64,000 bases of DNA from Hyphomonas pacifica (GTDB lineage Bacteria > Pseudomonadota > Alphaproteobacteria > Caulobacterales > Hyphomonadaceae). The DNA lies in the NCBI RefSeq assembly GCF_000682675.1, contig NZ_AWFA01000034.1, positions 62,001-126,000 on the forward strand, in the 5' to 3' direction. Shown in pieces: positions 8,786 to 18,490 of the stretch (positions are counted from its first letter, which is position 1; the number at the start of each line of letters is the position of its first letter). The notes under the pieces were generated by a model. That model ran no database searches, was not told the DNA's origin, and was given only the letters and a program-made list of their open reading frames with translations. Made by a program: the position numbers and the translations under genes.

Positions 8786-11700
8786 CAGGTTTGATCGATG
8801 GTGCCATTGGCCGCGCAAGGATGGTGCTCGCCATCCTTTTTTGCGCGATCATTGCCGGCACCGCCACCTATGTCGGGCTGCCGAAGGAAGCCAATCCGGA
8901 CATTCCCGTTCCCTTTGTCGGCATTACCGTACCGCTGGCTGGCGTAACGCCTGAAGATGCCGAACGCCTGCTGGTCAAACCGATTGAACAGGAAATCCAG
9001 TCCCTAGAAGGTCTGAAGACGTATTCAGGCTATGGCCTGGAGGGCGCAGGCCAACTCATACTGGAGTTCGAAATCGATACGGATATCGACCAGGCCGTGT
9101 TGGACGTGAAAGACAAGGTGGATCTTGCCAAACGTTTCTTCCCGGACGATGCTCGAGAGCCTATAATCACGGAGGTCAATGCCTCCCAGTTCCCGATCAT
9201 GGTGGTCAACCTGTTCGGCCAGGCACCCGAACGCGGCCTGAACCGTATTGTAGAAGATCTGCAGGATGAACTTGAGAGCGACCCCGGCGTGCTGGAAGCA
9301 CGCATCATCGGCAAGCGCGAGGATGTGCTGGAGATTGTCGTCGATCCGGTCAAACTCGAAACCTATAATTTGTCCTATCAGGACATCTATTCCGTCGTTT
9401 CCTCGAACAACCAGCTTGTGCCAGCCGGACAGATTGATACCGGCGAAGGCAGCTTTGCCGTAAAGGTGCCGGGCCTGATCCGCACCGCGAAGGACGCGCT
9501 GAACCTGCCGGTCAAACGGGCGGAAAATGCCACAATCACCCTGTCCGATGTGGCCGACATTCGCCGCACCTACAAGGACCCCTCCGGCTTTGCCACGTTC
9601 AATGGCGAGCCTTCCCTGCAGTTGCAGATCGTAAAGCGTTCAGGTGCAAACATTCTCGATACGGCTGATTTTGTACGAGATGTGGTCAAGCAACAGCAGA
9701 AATCCTGGCCGAGCACGGTTCAGGTTCGCATAACGTCAGACGAATCCGAACTGATCGGCGATCAGTTGGGACAGCTGCAAAGCTCCATCGTTACAGCCGT
9801 TGTGCTAGTCATGATTATCTGTGTGGCGGCGCTAGGCTGGCGGTCCGCACTGCTCGTGGGTATCTCTATTCCCTCCTCCTTTGTGATGGCCTTTCTGTTG
9901 CTGGGGGCCTTTGGATATACAATCAACATGATGGTCATGTTCGGCATGGTCATCGCCGTCGGCATCCTGGTCGATGGCGCAATTGTCGTGACGGAATATG
10001 CTGACCGGAAAATGGCGGAAGGGCTAGACAGGAAGGCAGCCTACGCCATGGCTGGCAAGCGGATGTTCTGGCCGGTCATCGCTTCGACCGCCACCACACT
10101 GGCGGCTTTCGTGCCCTTCCTGTTCTGGAACTCCATGCCTGGAAAATTCATGGCATATCTGCCGATCACGCTGATCTTCGTTCTGACAGCCTCTCTCGTC
10201 ATGGCGCTGATCTTCCTGCCTGTGCTCGGCTCGGTAATCGGTGCACGCCCTGAAGGCACGGATGAAAGCCTTGCCGCGCTGGCGGCGGATGCAGACCCGA
10301 ATGAAGCGACAGGATGGCTAGGCGGCTATGTAAGAATCGTTCAGGCCATGATTGACCGTCCCCTGACGGTGACAGGTGTTGCCATTGCCGGTGTACTCGC
10401 CATATTCATCTGGTTTATCTCCACCCCACACAAATCTGAACTCTTCCTGGATGTCGAGCCTGAACAAGCCTTCGTCTTCGTTCAGGCGCAGGGCAGCCTG
10501 TCTGCCAGAGAGCAGCTGGACCTGGTCAAACACGCCGAAGCCGCCATTAGCGGTATGGACGGTATCGAAGACATTTCGACCCAGACCGGCAGCAGCGGAG
10601 AAACCACTTTCTCGCCCGATGGTGCCAGCGCGCCAATTGATACAATCGGACAGTTGCTGCTGGATCTTGCCACTGCCGACGGTGTGCATGATGGCCGCAA
10701 GACTCTGGCAAATGTCCGTGAACGCTTGTCAGACGTGCCCGGCCTGCGCTTTGAAATCACACAACGCGAACAAGGGCCTCCCACGGGCAAGGATGTGCAG
10801 ATTGCCCTCTTGTCCGAAGATGACGCGGCGCTGAACCAGACCGCTGCGGCAGTCCGTAATTATCTGGATAATCGCGCCGACTTGCGTGAAGTTGACGACA
10901 CACGCCCTCTGCCGGGAATCGAATACCAATTGGAAGTCGACCGGGAAGAAGCCGGCAAATACGGTCTCGATATCAGCCAGGTGGGCGCGGCTGTGCAGCT
11001 GGTGACCAATGGCGTACTTGTTGGTCGCTACCGCCCGGATGACGCCTCCGATGAAGTCGACATACGCGTCCGTTTCCCTGAGGAAAATCGCAGCGCCAGC
11101 GCGATTGATGATCTACGCATAGCAACACCGCGCGGTAATGTACCCCTCTCCCTGTTTGTGGACCGGGTACCCGCCCCGCGCGTCAGCAAGATTGAGCGCC
11201 GTGATGGCGAACGCGTCATTGATGTTCGCGCCAACGCCCGGGAGCAGGGCCAGGGTGCAGCGATCGTCGATGACATCAAGGCCTGGGTCGTAGACCAGAA
11301 CTTTCCGGCCTCTGTCGAAATTCGCTTTGAAGGGGCTGATGAAGACAGCGCCGATGCAACGGCCTTTTTCCAGAGTGCGCTGATGGCCATGCTGTTCATG
11401 ATGGCTGTCATTCTGTTGTGGGAGTTCAATAATTTCTGGCAGGTATTCCTGACACTGACAGCTGTGATCATGTCAACTGCCGGGGTAGTGATCGGCATAC
11501 AACTGGTCCTTCCCTATCTTTCACAGCTGATGCTAGGGACCGGAATCGTGGCGCTTGCCGGCATTGTAGTGAACAACAACATTGTTCTCATAGATACCTA
11601 TAACCGCCTCTTGAGCGATGGACGCGCGCCGGAAGAGGCCGCCATCGCAACAGCCGCGCAGCGTATCCGCCCCATCCTGCTAACGACGGGCACGACCATC

Positions 11701-11958
11701 TGCGGCCTGTTGCCTATGATCATCCAGATGAATGTGGATTTTGGCGATGGCGCCATCAATTTTGGCGGCGCGAGCTCTGAATGGTGGGTCCAGTTGGCGA
11801 CAGCCGTTGTGTTTGGCCTGGGTTTCTCCACCATGATGATCCTGCTGGTTACGCCGGTATGGCTGCTCGCCCCCTATCGCATCAGCAATTGGGCAAAGCG
11901 TCAGAAGCAACGTCTCCAAGGAAGCCGTAATATGTCTGATGTGCCTGCGGCGGAATAA
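8782..11958 (+). CDS. RND efflux transporter permease
   Basis: A 1058-residue AcrB-like inner-membrane pump with 12 transmembrane helices and two large periplasmic loops, starting LPKEANPDIPVPFVGITV as in RND pumps. Its ATG overlaps the adaptor stop (ATGA), so the pair is translationally coupled. In TM4 the usual LVDDAIVV reads LVDGAIVV, keeping only the first aspartate of the proton relay; in TM10 the motif is GIVVNNNIVLID, with Asn where AcrB has Lys. These differences put it in a side branch rather than among classical AcrB proteins. Substrate unknown; no outer-membrane factor gene nearby. Confidence 0.9.
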   Translation: MTGLIDGAIGRARMVLAILFCAIIAGTATYVGLPKEANPDIPVPFVGITVPLAGVTPEDAERLLVKPIEQEIQSLEGLKTYSGYGLEGAGQLILEFEIDTDIDQAVLDVKDKVDLAKRFFPDDAREPIITEVNASQFPIMVVNLFGQAPERGLNRIVEDLQDELESDPGVLEARIIGKREDVLEIVVDPVKLETYNLSYQDIYSVVSSNNQLVPAGQIDTGEGSFAVKVPGLIRTAKDALNLPVKRAENATITLSDVADIRRTYKDPSGFATFNGEPSLQLQIVKRSGANILDTADFVRDVVKQQQKSWPSTVQVRITSDESELIGDQLGQLQSSIVTAVVLVMIICVAALGWRSALLVGISIPSSFVMAFLLLGAFGYTINMMVMFGMVIAVGILVDGAIVVTEYADRKMAEGLDRKAAYAMAGKRMFWPVIASTATTLAAFVPFLFWNSMPGKFMAYLPITLIFVLTASLVMALIFLPVLGSVIGARPEGTDESLAALAADADPNEATGWLGGYVRIVQAMIDRPLTVTGVAIAGVLAIFIWFISTPHKSELFLDVEPEQAFVFVQAQGSLSAREQLDLVKHAEAAISGMDGIEDISTQTGSSGETTFSPDGASAPIDTIGQLLLDLATADGVHDGRKTLANVRERLSDVPGLRFEITQREQGPPTGKDVQIALLSEDDAALNQTAAAVRNYLDNRADLREVDDTRPLPGIEYQLEVDREEAGKYGLDISQVGAAVQLVTNGVLVGRYRPDDASDEVDIRVRFPEENRSASAIDDLRIATPRGNVPLSLFVDRVPAPRVSKIERRDGERVIDVRANAREQGQGAAIVDDIKAWVVDQNFPASVEIRFEGADEDSADATAFFQSALMAMLFMMAVILLWEFNNFWQVFLTLTAVIMSTAGVVIGIQLVLPYLSQLMLGTGIVALAGIVVNNNIVLIDTYNRLLSDGRAPEEAAIATAAQRIRPILLTTGTTICGLLPMIIQMNVDFGDGAINFGGASSEWWVQLATAVVFGLGFSTMMILLVTPVWLLAPYRISNWAKRQKQRLQGSRNMSDVPAAE

Positions 11959-12160
11959 GCCTGCAAGATGACCGGCAGATGAACGCGCCATTCGGATTGC
12001 GTTCCAAGCGCCCGTGCGAAACAGAGTCAGCAGCGCCGGGCAGCAGCTCCTCCCAGAGGCAAGCGTCTTCACCCATCACGCCTGAATGCTGACCTGGTAG
12101 TTCCCAAACCCTCCCCCCTGAGACAGGTCGTCTGGCGCTGCTTCTTCCCTCTGGAAGAGG

Positions 12161-12595
12161 CTAGCCTGCCAGCGAACCGTCGGGGGCGATAGCGGCCTGC
12201 TTGGACCGCTCGGCCTCAGCCCGGAATGTTTGCGGGTGCGCCATATTGGGGAAACGGATATGCGTCTCCCCGCGCCCATGGATGGACAGGCGCCCATAAT
12301 CGAATATCCGGCCAAAGATGCTTTGCTTGAGGGAGCTGCCCTCAATCGCATCCAACGTGATCTCTTCAACATCGGCGGACCATAGCCCCGTCTTCAACAC
12401 CACGCGTCGGTCTGTCACAACAAATTCTGTCGTGTTCACGCGCACCATTTCCATGATGAAATACACAATGCCGAACACCAGAACACCCAGCAGGATCAAC
12501 GCCGCCCAGGCCCGCGCATGCACGATCCAGTGGAATTGCCCGCGATGACGCAGGACTTCCCCTTCATACAGCCGCTTCTCGATATATCCTGCCAT
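12161..12595 (-). CDS. Bacterial PH-domain (bPH2/DUF304-like) membrane protein
   Basis: A 144-residue protein with a short N-terminal cytoplasmic segment, a hydrophobic stretch at about residues 29-48 (ALILLGVLVFGIVYFI), and then the compact PH-like motif of the DUF304 family: FVVTDRRVVLKTGLW, LDAIEGSSLKQSIFGRIFDYG, LSIHGRGETHIRF. Such proteins sit in the inner membrane, and their role is poorly known. ATG at 12595 follows GGAGAGG. It lies 64 bp downstream of the helicase gene in the same direction. The 200 bp before it on the left (11959-12160) hold no gene that I can see. Confidence 0.8.
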   Translation of the reverse strand: MAGYIEKRLYEGEVLRHRGQFHWIVHARAWAALILLGVLVFGIVYFIMEMVRVNTTEFVVTDRRVVLKTGLWSADVEEITLDAIEGSSLKQSIFGRIFDYGRLSIHGRGETHIRFPNMAHPQTFRAEAERSKQAAIAPDGSLAG

Positions 12596-12659
12596 GCCTG
12601 CCTCTCCCCCCGTCCCTTGTTCATCCAAGTCGGAAGCTGGCAGGCCGTCAAGCAATCGG

Positions 12660-14990
12660 TCAGGCGGGTTGAACGAAAGTGGCGATCACCTTCTTTCGGC
12701 CGGTCTTCTCGAAATCGACGGTCAGCTTGTTGCCTTCCGAATGCGCGATCCGGCCATAGCCGAACTTGTCATGAAAGATACGCTGGCCCTTGCGAAAGGT
12801 TTCAGGCCCGCCACTGGTGGCTGACAAATTCGTGGCATCCTTTGGCGGACGCGTATCGAAACGGCCGGCATTTTCCTTCAGGCGTTTCCAGCCAGGGCTT
12901 TTGTAGTTCGAGCGCTCACCCAGATCCTCGACGGACCCGGTAAAGCCGGTATCGCCGCCGGGCATACCGGAATATCCGGTTTCGGAAACCGCCTCGACAT
13001 GATCATGTGGCAGCTCGTCGACAAAGCGGCTGGGCAGGACGCTCTGCCAGCGGCCATATATCTGGCGGTTTGCAACAAAGGAAATATAGGCCTGCTGGCG
13101 TGCCCGCGTGATGCCGACATAGGCAAGCCGGCGCTCCTCCTCCAGGCCCTTCAGGCCGCTTTCATCCATGCTGCGCTTGGACGGGAAGACTTCCTCTTCC
13201 CAACCCGGCAGGAAGACGACCGGCCATTCCAGACCTTTCGCGGCGTGCAGCGTCAGAATCTGCACCTGATCCTCGCCTGCTCCGCCAGCAGACGTGTCCA
13301 TTACCAGTTCGATATGCTCAAGGAAGCCTGCCAGAGAGTCGAACTCTCCCATTGCGCGGACCAGTTCCTTGAGGTTATCCAGCCGCGTCTGTGCCTGTGG
13401 GCTGCGATCCTTTTGCAGCATGTCCGTATAGCCGGATTCTTCCAGGATTGTCTCGGCAAGCTCCGTATGGGGCATACCATTAGCCAACTTGTCCCGCCAC
13501 AGATTGATGTGGTCGATAAATTGCGTCAGCCCGCGCTTCGCGCCGCCCTTGATCTCATCCGTTTGCAGCACCATGGGCGTCAGCGTGAATAGGCTGCGAC
13601 CATCATGGCGGGCATAGGATTGCAGCTTGATGAGGGACGTGTTGCCGACGCCGCGCTTCGGCTGGTTCACCACACGCTCGAACGCCAGATCATCATCGGG
13701 CGATCGCAAAAGCCGCAAATAGGCCAGCGCATCACGGATCTCTGCACGCTCGAAGAACCGCGGCCCGCCGATCACACGGTACGGAATACCCAGCATGATG
13801 AAGCGTTCTTCAAAGGCGCGCATCTGCCAGGAGGCCCGCACCAGCACGGCGCAATCATCATGCTTGCCGCCCTTGGAAACCCAGCTTTCAATATCATCCG
13901 CAATCAGGCGGCTTTCCGCTTCGCCATCCCACAGACCCCGCACTTTCACCTTGGCCGCGTCAATCTCGTCAATCGCATTGTCGTCGCCGACATAGAGCGT
14001 CTTGCCAAGGCGGCCCTTATTGTTGGCGATCACCGCAGAGGCTGCGGCAAGAATGTGCTTGGTAGAGCGATAATTCTTCTCTAGACGGATCACTTTCGCG
14101 CCGGGGAAGTCCTTTTCGAAGCGCAGGATGTTGTCCACTTCCGCGCCGCGCCAGCCATATATGGACTGGTCATCGTCGCCAACACAGCAGATATTCTGGG
14201 AGCCCTGCGCGAGAAGACGCAGCCACAGATACTGCGCCACATTTGTATCCTGATATTCGTCAACCAGGATGTAGCGGAACTTGTCGTGATATTCTTTCAG
14301 TAGATCAGGGTTCTTCTGAAAGATCGTGATGTTGTGGATAAGAAGATCGCCAAAGTCGCAGGCGTTCAGAACCTTCAAGCGAGCCTGATAGATCTGGTAG
14401 CAGGTGATGCCCTTGCCATCGGCGAACTGGTGCGCCTCTTCCGTCGGCACCCTGTCCGGTGTAAGCGCCCGGTTTTTCCAGCCATCAATCAGGCTCGCCA
14501 GGAAACGCGGTGTCCAGCGCTTGGGGTCAATGTTTTCGGCCAGGATGATCTGTTTGCACAGGCGCACCTGATCATCTGTATCCAGAATGGTGAAGGTCGA
14601 TTTCAATCCCGCAAGCTCGGCATGCTTGCGCAGGATCTGCGCGCTAATGGAGTGGAAGGTGCCCAGCCAGCGCAGGCCTTCGCCTGCTTCCCCCAGCATG
14701 GACAGCGCCCGCTCGCGCATCTCCCGCGCGGCCTTGTTGGTGAAGGTCACGGTTAGCGTCTGCGACGGCCAGGCCAGCCGCGTGCCAATGATATGCGCTA
14801 GACGGGTGGTCAGCACGCGCGTCTTGCCCGTGCCCGCTCCTGCCAGCACCAGCAATGGGCCCTCCGTCGTCAGCACGGCCTCGCGCTGTTCGGGGTTCAG
14901 GCCTTCAAGATACGCCTCATTGCCTGCTGCCGCGGGGGCTTTCGCCGCCGCCATCTGGGAAATGGACAGTCGATTCGGATTGGAACTCAT
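12660..14990 (-). CDS. UvrD/PcrA-type ATP-dependent DNA helicase
   Basis: A superfamily 1A helicase (776 aa from ATG 14990) that unwinds DNA 3'-5' in repair and replication restart. Visible motifs are LNPEQREAV (Q motif), AGAGTGKTR (Walker A, about 50-58), LVDEYQDTN (motif II), GDDDQSIYGWRGA (motif III), LEKNYRST (motif IV), LTLHAAKGLEW (motif V) and VGITRARQ (motif VI). The C terminus VFHDKFGYGRI-like segment is the PcrA/UvrD tail that binds RNA polymerase. In-frame ATGs also occur at 14999 and 15053; no good ribosome site decides between them. Confidence 0.9.
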   Translation of the reverse strand: MSSNPNRLSISQMAAAKAPAAAGNEAYLEGLNPEQREAVLTTEGPLLVLAGAGTGKTRVLTTRLAHIIGTRLAWPSQTLTVTFTNKAAREMRERALSMLGEAGEGLRWLGTFHSISAQILRKHAELAGLKSTFTILDTDDQVRLCKQIILAENIDPKRWTPRFLASLIDGWKNRALTPDRVPTEEAHQFADGKGITCYQIYQARLKVLNACDFGDLLIHNITIFQKNPDLLKEYHDKFRYILVDEYQDTNVAQYLWLRLLAQGSQNICCVGDDDQSIYGWRGAEVDNILRFEKDFPGAKVIRLEKNYRSTKHILAAASAVIANNKGRLGKTLYVGDDNAIDEIDAAKVKVRGLWDGEAESRLIADDIESWVSKGGKHDDCAVLVRASWQMRAFEERFIMLGIPYRVIGGPRFFERAEIRDALAYLRLLRSPDDDLAFERVVNQPKRGVGNTSLIKLQSYARHDGRSLFTLTPMVLQTDEIKGGAKRGLTQFIDHINLWRDKLANGMPHTELAETILEESGYTDMLQKDRSPQAQTRLDNLKELVRAMGEFDSLAGFLEHIELVMDTSAGGAGEDQVQILTLHAAKGLEWPVVFLPGWEEEVFPSKRSMDESGLKGLEEERRLAYVGITRARQQAYISFVANRQIYGRWQSVLPSRFVDELPHDHVEAVSETGYSGMPGGDTGFTGSVEDLGERSNYKSPGWKRLKENAGRFDTRPPKDATNLSATSGGPETFRKGQRIFHDKFGYGRIAHSEGNKLTVDFEKTGRKKVIATFVQPA

Positions 14991-15074
14991 AGCGAACATA
15001 TAGCAGGGATTGGCCCGATGGGCAGGGGCCGTTGCACCCGGTGAACCAATCACTCATCCAGGCGTTGAAGCACC

Positions 15075-16871
15075 ATGCCGGATATCCACCTCCTCCGCAG
15101 TGTTGAAATTGCGTTCGACATTGCCTGCGCTCTGCTTGTGGCCTTCGCCATCTTTTTGATTCTGATGGTGTTCCCAGCTGTCGCCACGCCGATAACGAAC
15201 TGGTCGCTGAAGCATTGGGGGCCGGAGAACGCCTCTGTCAGCCGGGCACATCTACGCTTTCCTGCCGTGAATGAAATGATCCTGGAGGACTTCCAGGCCC
15301 CCGGCACGGCTGAAGCGCAAACCGGCGAATTGCGCGTCAATTTCTTTGGCTTCCTGCCAGGTCTCAGCTGGGTTTCCCGGGCCGAGGCCAGTGATGGCTA
15401 TATCGTGGTTCAAATGGACGGGCCGGAAGACGATGACGAGGGGATGCACCTGAAAGACTGGCGAGCCCTGATAGATGAAGTGCGCGCGAGAGATATTGAG
15501 GTCCGCTTCGTACGCAAGGAAGGCACGGAAAAAATCATGGTGCAGACAGCCAGAGGCTCCCTGCGAAGCGGAGACCTGTCTGTGAAGGCCTCAAGCAAGG
15601 GCGTGGATCTGGACTTTGATGGCAGGGCCATACCATCAGATTTGTCCGTTCTATCTGGCAAACTGAACCTTTCTGGCGAAAATTTCGCAGATTTCGCAGA
15701 TTTGGCCGGCTTCGCCTCACCCGACACACCGCCCTATGATGCCGTCGCCTATCTGACTTTCTCCCGCGAGCAAATCGCTCTCGACTTTGCCCCGGAGACC
15801 CGGATCGGCGATAGTGATCTCAGCGGCCCGCTGAAGATCACTTTTGGAGAGGGCAAACCGATCCTGGAGGCAGACCTTCAATCGACCAATCTGGACTTTG
15901 ATGATCTTGGCATCCTGTTCGGCATCCCTGTTGGAACCGGCGAGAATGAAACAGCCAATACAGTTCAGAAGAAAACCCGCGAGGCGTATGATGCTAGCGG
16001 CCGGCTGATCCCGAATGCCGTGATAGACTTCACCCGTCTTGACGCCGTGGATGGCCATGTCCTCTATCATGCCAACAGGGTGACCAATGCCATTTTCGAC
16101 ATTCGCGGCATCAAGCTGGAATTCAACATTGAAGGCCGCGTCGTGCGAGCCCCCACCCTCCAGCTCGACTTCGCGGAAGGCCACCTCGTTTCCTATGTCA
16201 CACTGGATGGCAGCCAGTCCCCCGCCAAAACAGATGCGCAGGGTGAGCTAACCAATGTGCCGTTCAGCAATCTCTCGCTAACACCCTATGTGCGTGGCAA
16301 TGCCAATGGGCGCTTCCAGATAGAGGCGACGGGCGATGGCTTCCAGCAAGCCGCCGCGACACTGGATGGCCGTGTGTCGGTCTGGTCGGAAACGGCTGAG
16401 CTGTGGGCGCTCGCCGCGGAAGGCGCTGCCCTCGATCTGGGTGAGGCGATCACCTTGCTGGGAGAAGCGCCGGAAGACCGCACTTACACACCTGCCCGCT
16501 GCGCAGCGCTTTCCATCCGGTTCGATCAGGGGATTGGAGAACTTGATCCGGCAATTGTCGACACAGCCGACAGCCTCGTCATAGTGGATGGCAAGCTGAA
16601 TATGCGGCACGAAATGATGGATCTGAAAGTCCGCTCGGATGCCAAGGATGCCTCATTCGGCTCACTGATCGGCAATGTCAGCATCATGGGCAGCTTTCGA
16701 AGTCCCCAAATTTCTGCCCTGAGCGGAGAGACCATCTTGCAGCTCGGCATTTCTGCCCTGCTGGGAAGTGTCAGCGGCGGCCTGGCCGCCCTCCCCTTCA
16801 TTGAACCCGGCATGGCGGAAGATGCGCCCTGCGGCGCCATCATGGCACGGGCCAAAGGCACCCAACCCTGA
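15075..16871 (+). CDS. AsmA-like envelope protein
   Basis: A 598-residue protein with one N-terminal membrane helix (about 14-38) and a long, beta-rich periplasmic region. The C terminus (RFDQGIGELD, MDLKVRSDAKDASFGSLIG, GSFRSPQI) matches the AsmA-like C-terminal domain, in which VxxGxLxMxx and SF-rich strands recur. AsmA-like proteins are proposed bridge or lipid-transport proteins between the two membranes. A short repeat, FADFADLAGFA, occurs near residue 198. Divergent from the helicase gene with an 84-bp gap. Function assigned only at family level. Confidence 0.7.
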   Translation: MPDIHLLRSVEIAFDIACALLVAFAIFLILMVFPAVATPITNWSLKHWGPENASVSRAHLRFPAVNEMILEDFQAPGTAEAQTGELRVNFFGFLPGLSWVSRAEASDGYIVVQMDGPEDDDEGMHLKDWRALIDEVRARDIEVRFVRKEGTEKIMVQTARGSLRSGDLSVKASSKGVDLDFDGRAIPSDLSVLSGKLNLSGENFADFADLAGFASPDTPPYDAVAYLTFSREQIALDFAPETRIGDSDLSGPLKITFGEGKPILEADLQSTNLDFDDLGILFGIPVGTGENETANTVQKKTREAYDASGRLIPNAVIDFTRLDAVDGHVLYHANRVTNAIFDIRGIKLEFNIEGRVVRAPTLQLDFAEGHLVSYVTLDGSQSPAKTDAQGELTNVPFSNLSLTPYVRGNANGRFQIEATGDGFQQAAATLDGRVSVWSETAELWALAAEGAALDLGEAITLLGEAPEDRTYTPARCAALSIRFDQGIGELDPAIVDTADSLVIVDGKLNMRHEMMDLKVRSDAKDASFGSLIGNVSIMGSFRSPQISALSGETILQLGISALLGSVSGGLAALPFIEPGMAEDAPCGAIMARAKGTQP

Positions 16872-16898
16872 TTTCCCACTGATGCACTTATAGAAAAA

Positions 16899-16946
16899 GC
16901 CCTGCAGAGGATGTACCGGGTGTGAGCAATACATCCCCCGCAGGGC
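16899..16946. terminator. Hairpin downstream of the AsmA-like gene
   Basis: Inverted arms GCCCTGC (16899-16905) and GCAGGGC (16940-16946), with inner arms GGATGTA and TACATCC, form a strong stem 28 bp after the stop. No T-tract follows, so it may end or stabilise the transcript rather than being a classical terminator. The remaining 16947-17232 shows nothing that I recognise. Confidence 0.45.
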
Positions 16947-17232
16947 CAGACACGAGATGCTGGTGTGATGGCACCTCGTCTCAAATGCGGGGCAAGCCCG
17001 CGGAAGGGGGAAATTAGACCAGCCACATGGCGGGGCTCCGGGCCGGGTCAAATTGCCAGGAGCGGACAAAAGTATGCGCACAGGTCCCTCGCATACTTTG
17101 ACGATATCACCATGTCGGGGAGGTCTGCCAATCGTCCCCACCATCTGCGCAGAGGCCGACACGTCCCTGTCAGCGCTCCACTCAGATATATGAAAACCAT
17201 GCAAAAACTCCCCTGACAAGGGAATTAACGAA

Positions 17233-18342
17233 TTAATAAAGCTTGGCTAGGCTCGCTGCATCATAATCGGCCAGCTCTGCATGGCGGCCTTCATGCACCT
17301 TGCGCGCCCATGCCGGATCCTGCAGCAGGGCCCGGCCGACACCGACCAGATCGAATTCACCGCGCGACAGCCGTTCTTCCAGATCGTCCAGCTTGCGTGT
17401 TCCTGCACCCTGACCCTGGAAGGCATGGATGAAATCACCCGAGAGGCCGACAGAGCCGACCGTAATCGTCGGCAGGCCGGTCAGTTTCTTCGCCCAGCCG
17501 GCACCATTCAGACCATTTTCGCCATCGACCTCAGGGAATTCCGGCTCCCAATAGCGGCGCTGGGACACATGCAGAATGTCGACACCCGCTTCCACGAAGA
17601 CTTTCAGGAAAGCCTCCAGATCATCCGGCGTCGTGGCAAGCCGCGCGCCATAATCCTGCTGTTTCCATTGCGAATAGCGCAGGATTACGGGGAAGTCCTT
17701 GGACACCCGCTTGCGCACTTCGCGGATGATGTCCCCGGCAAAGCTCGCGCGCTCGACCAGGCTGGTGCCACCGAACCGATCGTCGCGCTTGTTCATCACA
17801 TCCCAGAAGAACTGATCAATCAGATAGCCGTGCGCGCCATGGATCTCGACACAGTCAAAGCCCAACTCTTCGGCCTTGGCCGCCGCATCGGCATAGGCCT
17901 GCACCATGTCATCCACTTCGGCATCGGTTGGTGCATCGACCACCTGCTTGCCCGTATGGGTCATGCCGGAGGGGCTATCGGTCGGCGCATCCGGCTCCGG
18001 GCCGCTGCCTGCCTTGCGCACCATGCCCATGTGCCAGATCTGCGGCGCAATCTTGCCGCCTTTCTGATGCACCTTGTTGACGACATTCTGCCAGCCGGCC
18101 AGCGAGTCCGGCTTGTGAAAGTTCGGGACGCTTGGATCATTGGAAGCCCCGCCCCGGCGGATAGTCGTCCCCTCGGTCACGATCAGGCCGACTTCATTCT
18201 CGGCACGGCGGGCATAATAATCGGCAACATTCTCGCCAGGTACGCCATTCGGGGATTGCGATCGTGTCATCGGCGCCATCACGATCCGGTTCGGCAGGGT
18301 CAGGGATTTCAATTTGAAAGGCGTAAACAGCGGGCTGGTCAT
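17233..18342 (-). CDS. Old Yellow Enzyme family NADH:flavin oxidoreductase
   Basis: A 369-residue FMN-dependent ene-reductase of the OYE family, which reduces activated C=C bonds with NAD(P)H. The barrel starts LFTPFKLKSLTLPNRIVMAPMTR, and key segments are APQIWHMG, FDCVEIHGAHGYLIDQF, NKRDDRFGG, and FDLVGVGRALLQDP for phosphate binding. ATG at 18342 follows GAGGAG; a longer reading adds 13 unlikely residues. Single gene. The natural substrate cannot be told; these enzymes often handle enones or xenobiotics such as nitro compounds. Confidence 0.85.
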   Translation of the reverse strand: MTSPLFTPFKLKSLTLPNRIVMAPMTRSQSPNGVPGENVADYYARRAENEVGLIVTEGTTIRRGGASNDPSVPNFHKPDSLAGWQNVVNKVHQKGGKIAPQIWHMGMVRKAGSGPEPDAPTDSPSGMTHTGKQVVDAPTDAEVDDMVQAYADAAAKAEELGFDCVEIHGAHGYLIDQFFWDVMNKRDDRFGGTSLVERASFAGDIIREVRKRVSKDFPVILRYSQWKQQDYGARLATTPDDLEAFLKVFVEAGVDILHVSQRRYWEPEFPEVDGENGLNGAGWAKKLTGLPTITVGSVGLSGDFIHAFQGQGAGTRKLDDLEERLSRGEFDLVGVGRALLQDPAWARKVHEGRHAELADYDAASLAKLY

Positions 18343-18490
18343 CAGGAGCTCCTCATAAGTGTCGCCAACAGGTGGCGGCACCGGCTCCTCAGGTCAAGAA
18401 TGACCCTGCGCGAATAATCATGCGGTAAGGTTCATGCAGCATTCAGTATATCTGAAGGCTAATGGGCTGAAATCACTGGACCAAATACTT

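Noticed and set aside
11959-12160. Possible small gene between the RND pump and the PH-domain gene
   Set aside because: Short frames here lack ribosome sites and known motifs.
17281-18417. 378-aa plus-strand frame across the Old Yellow Enzyme gene
   Set aside because: Antisense shadow with no recognisable motif.
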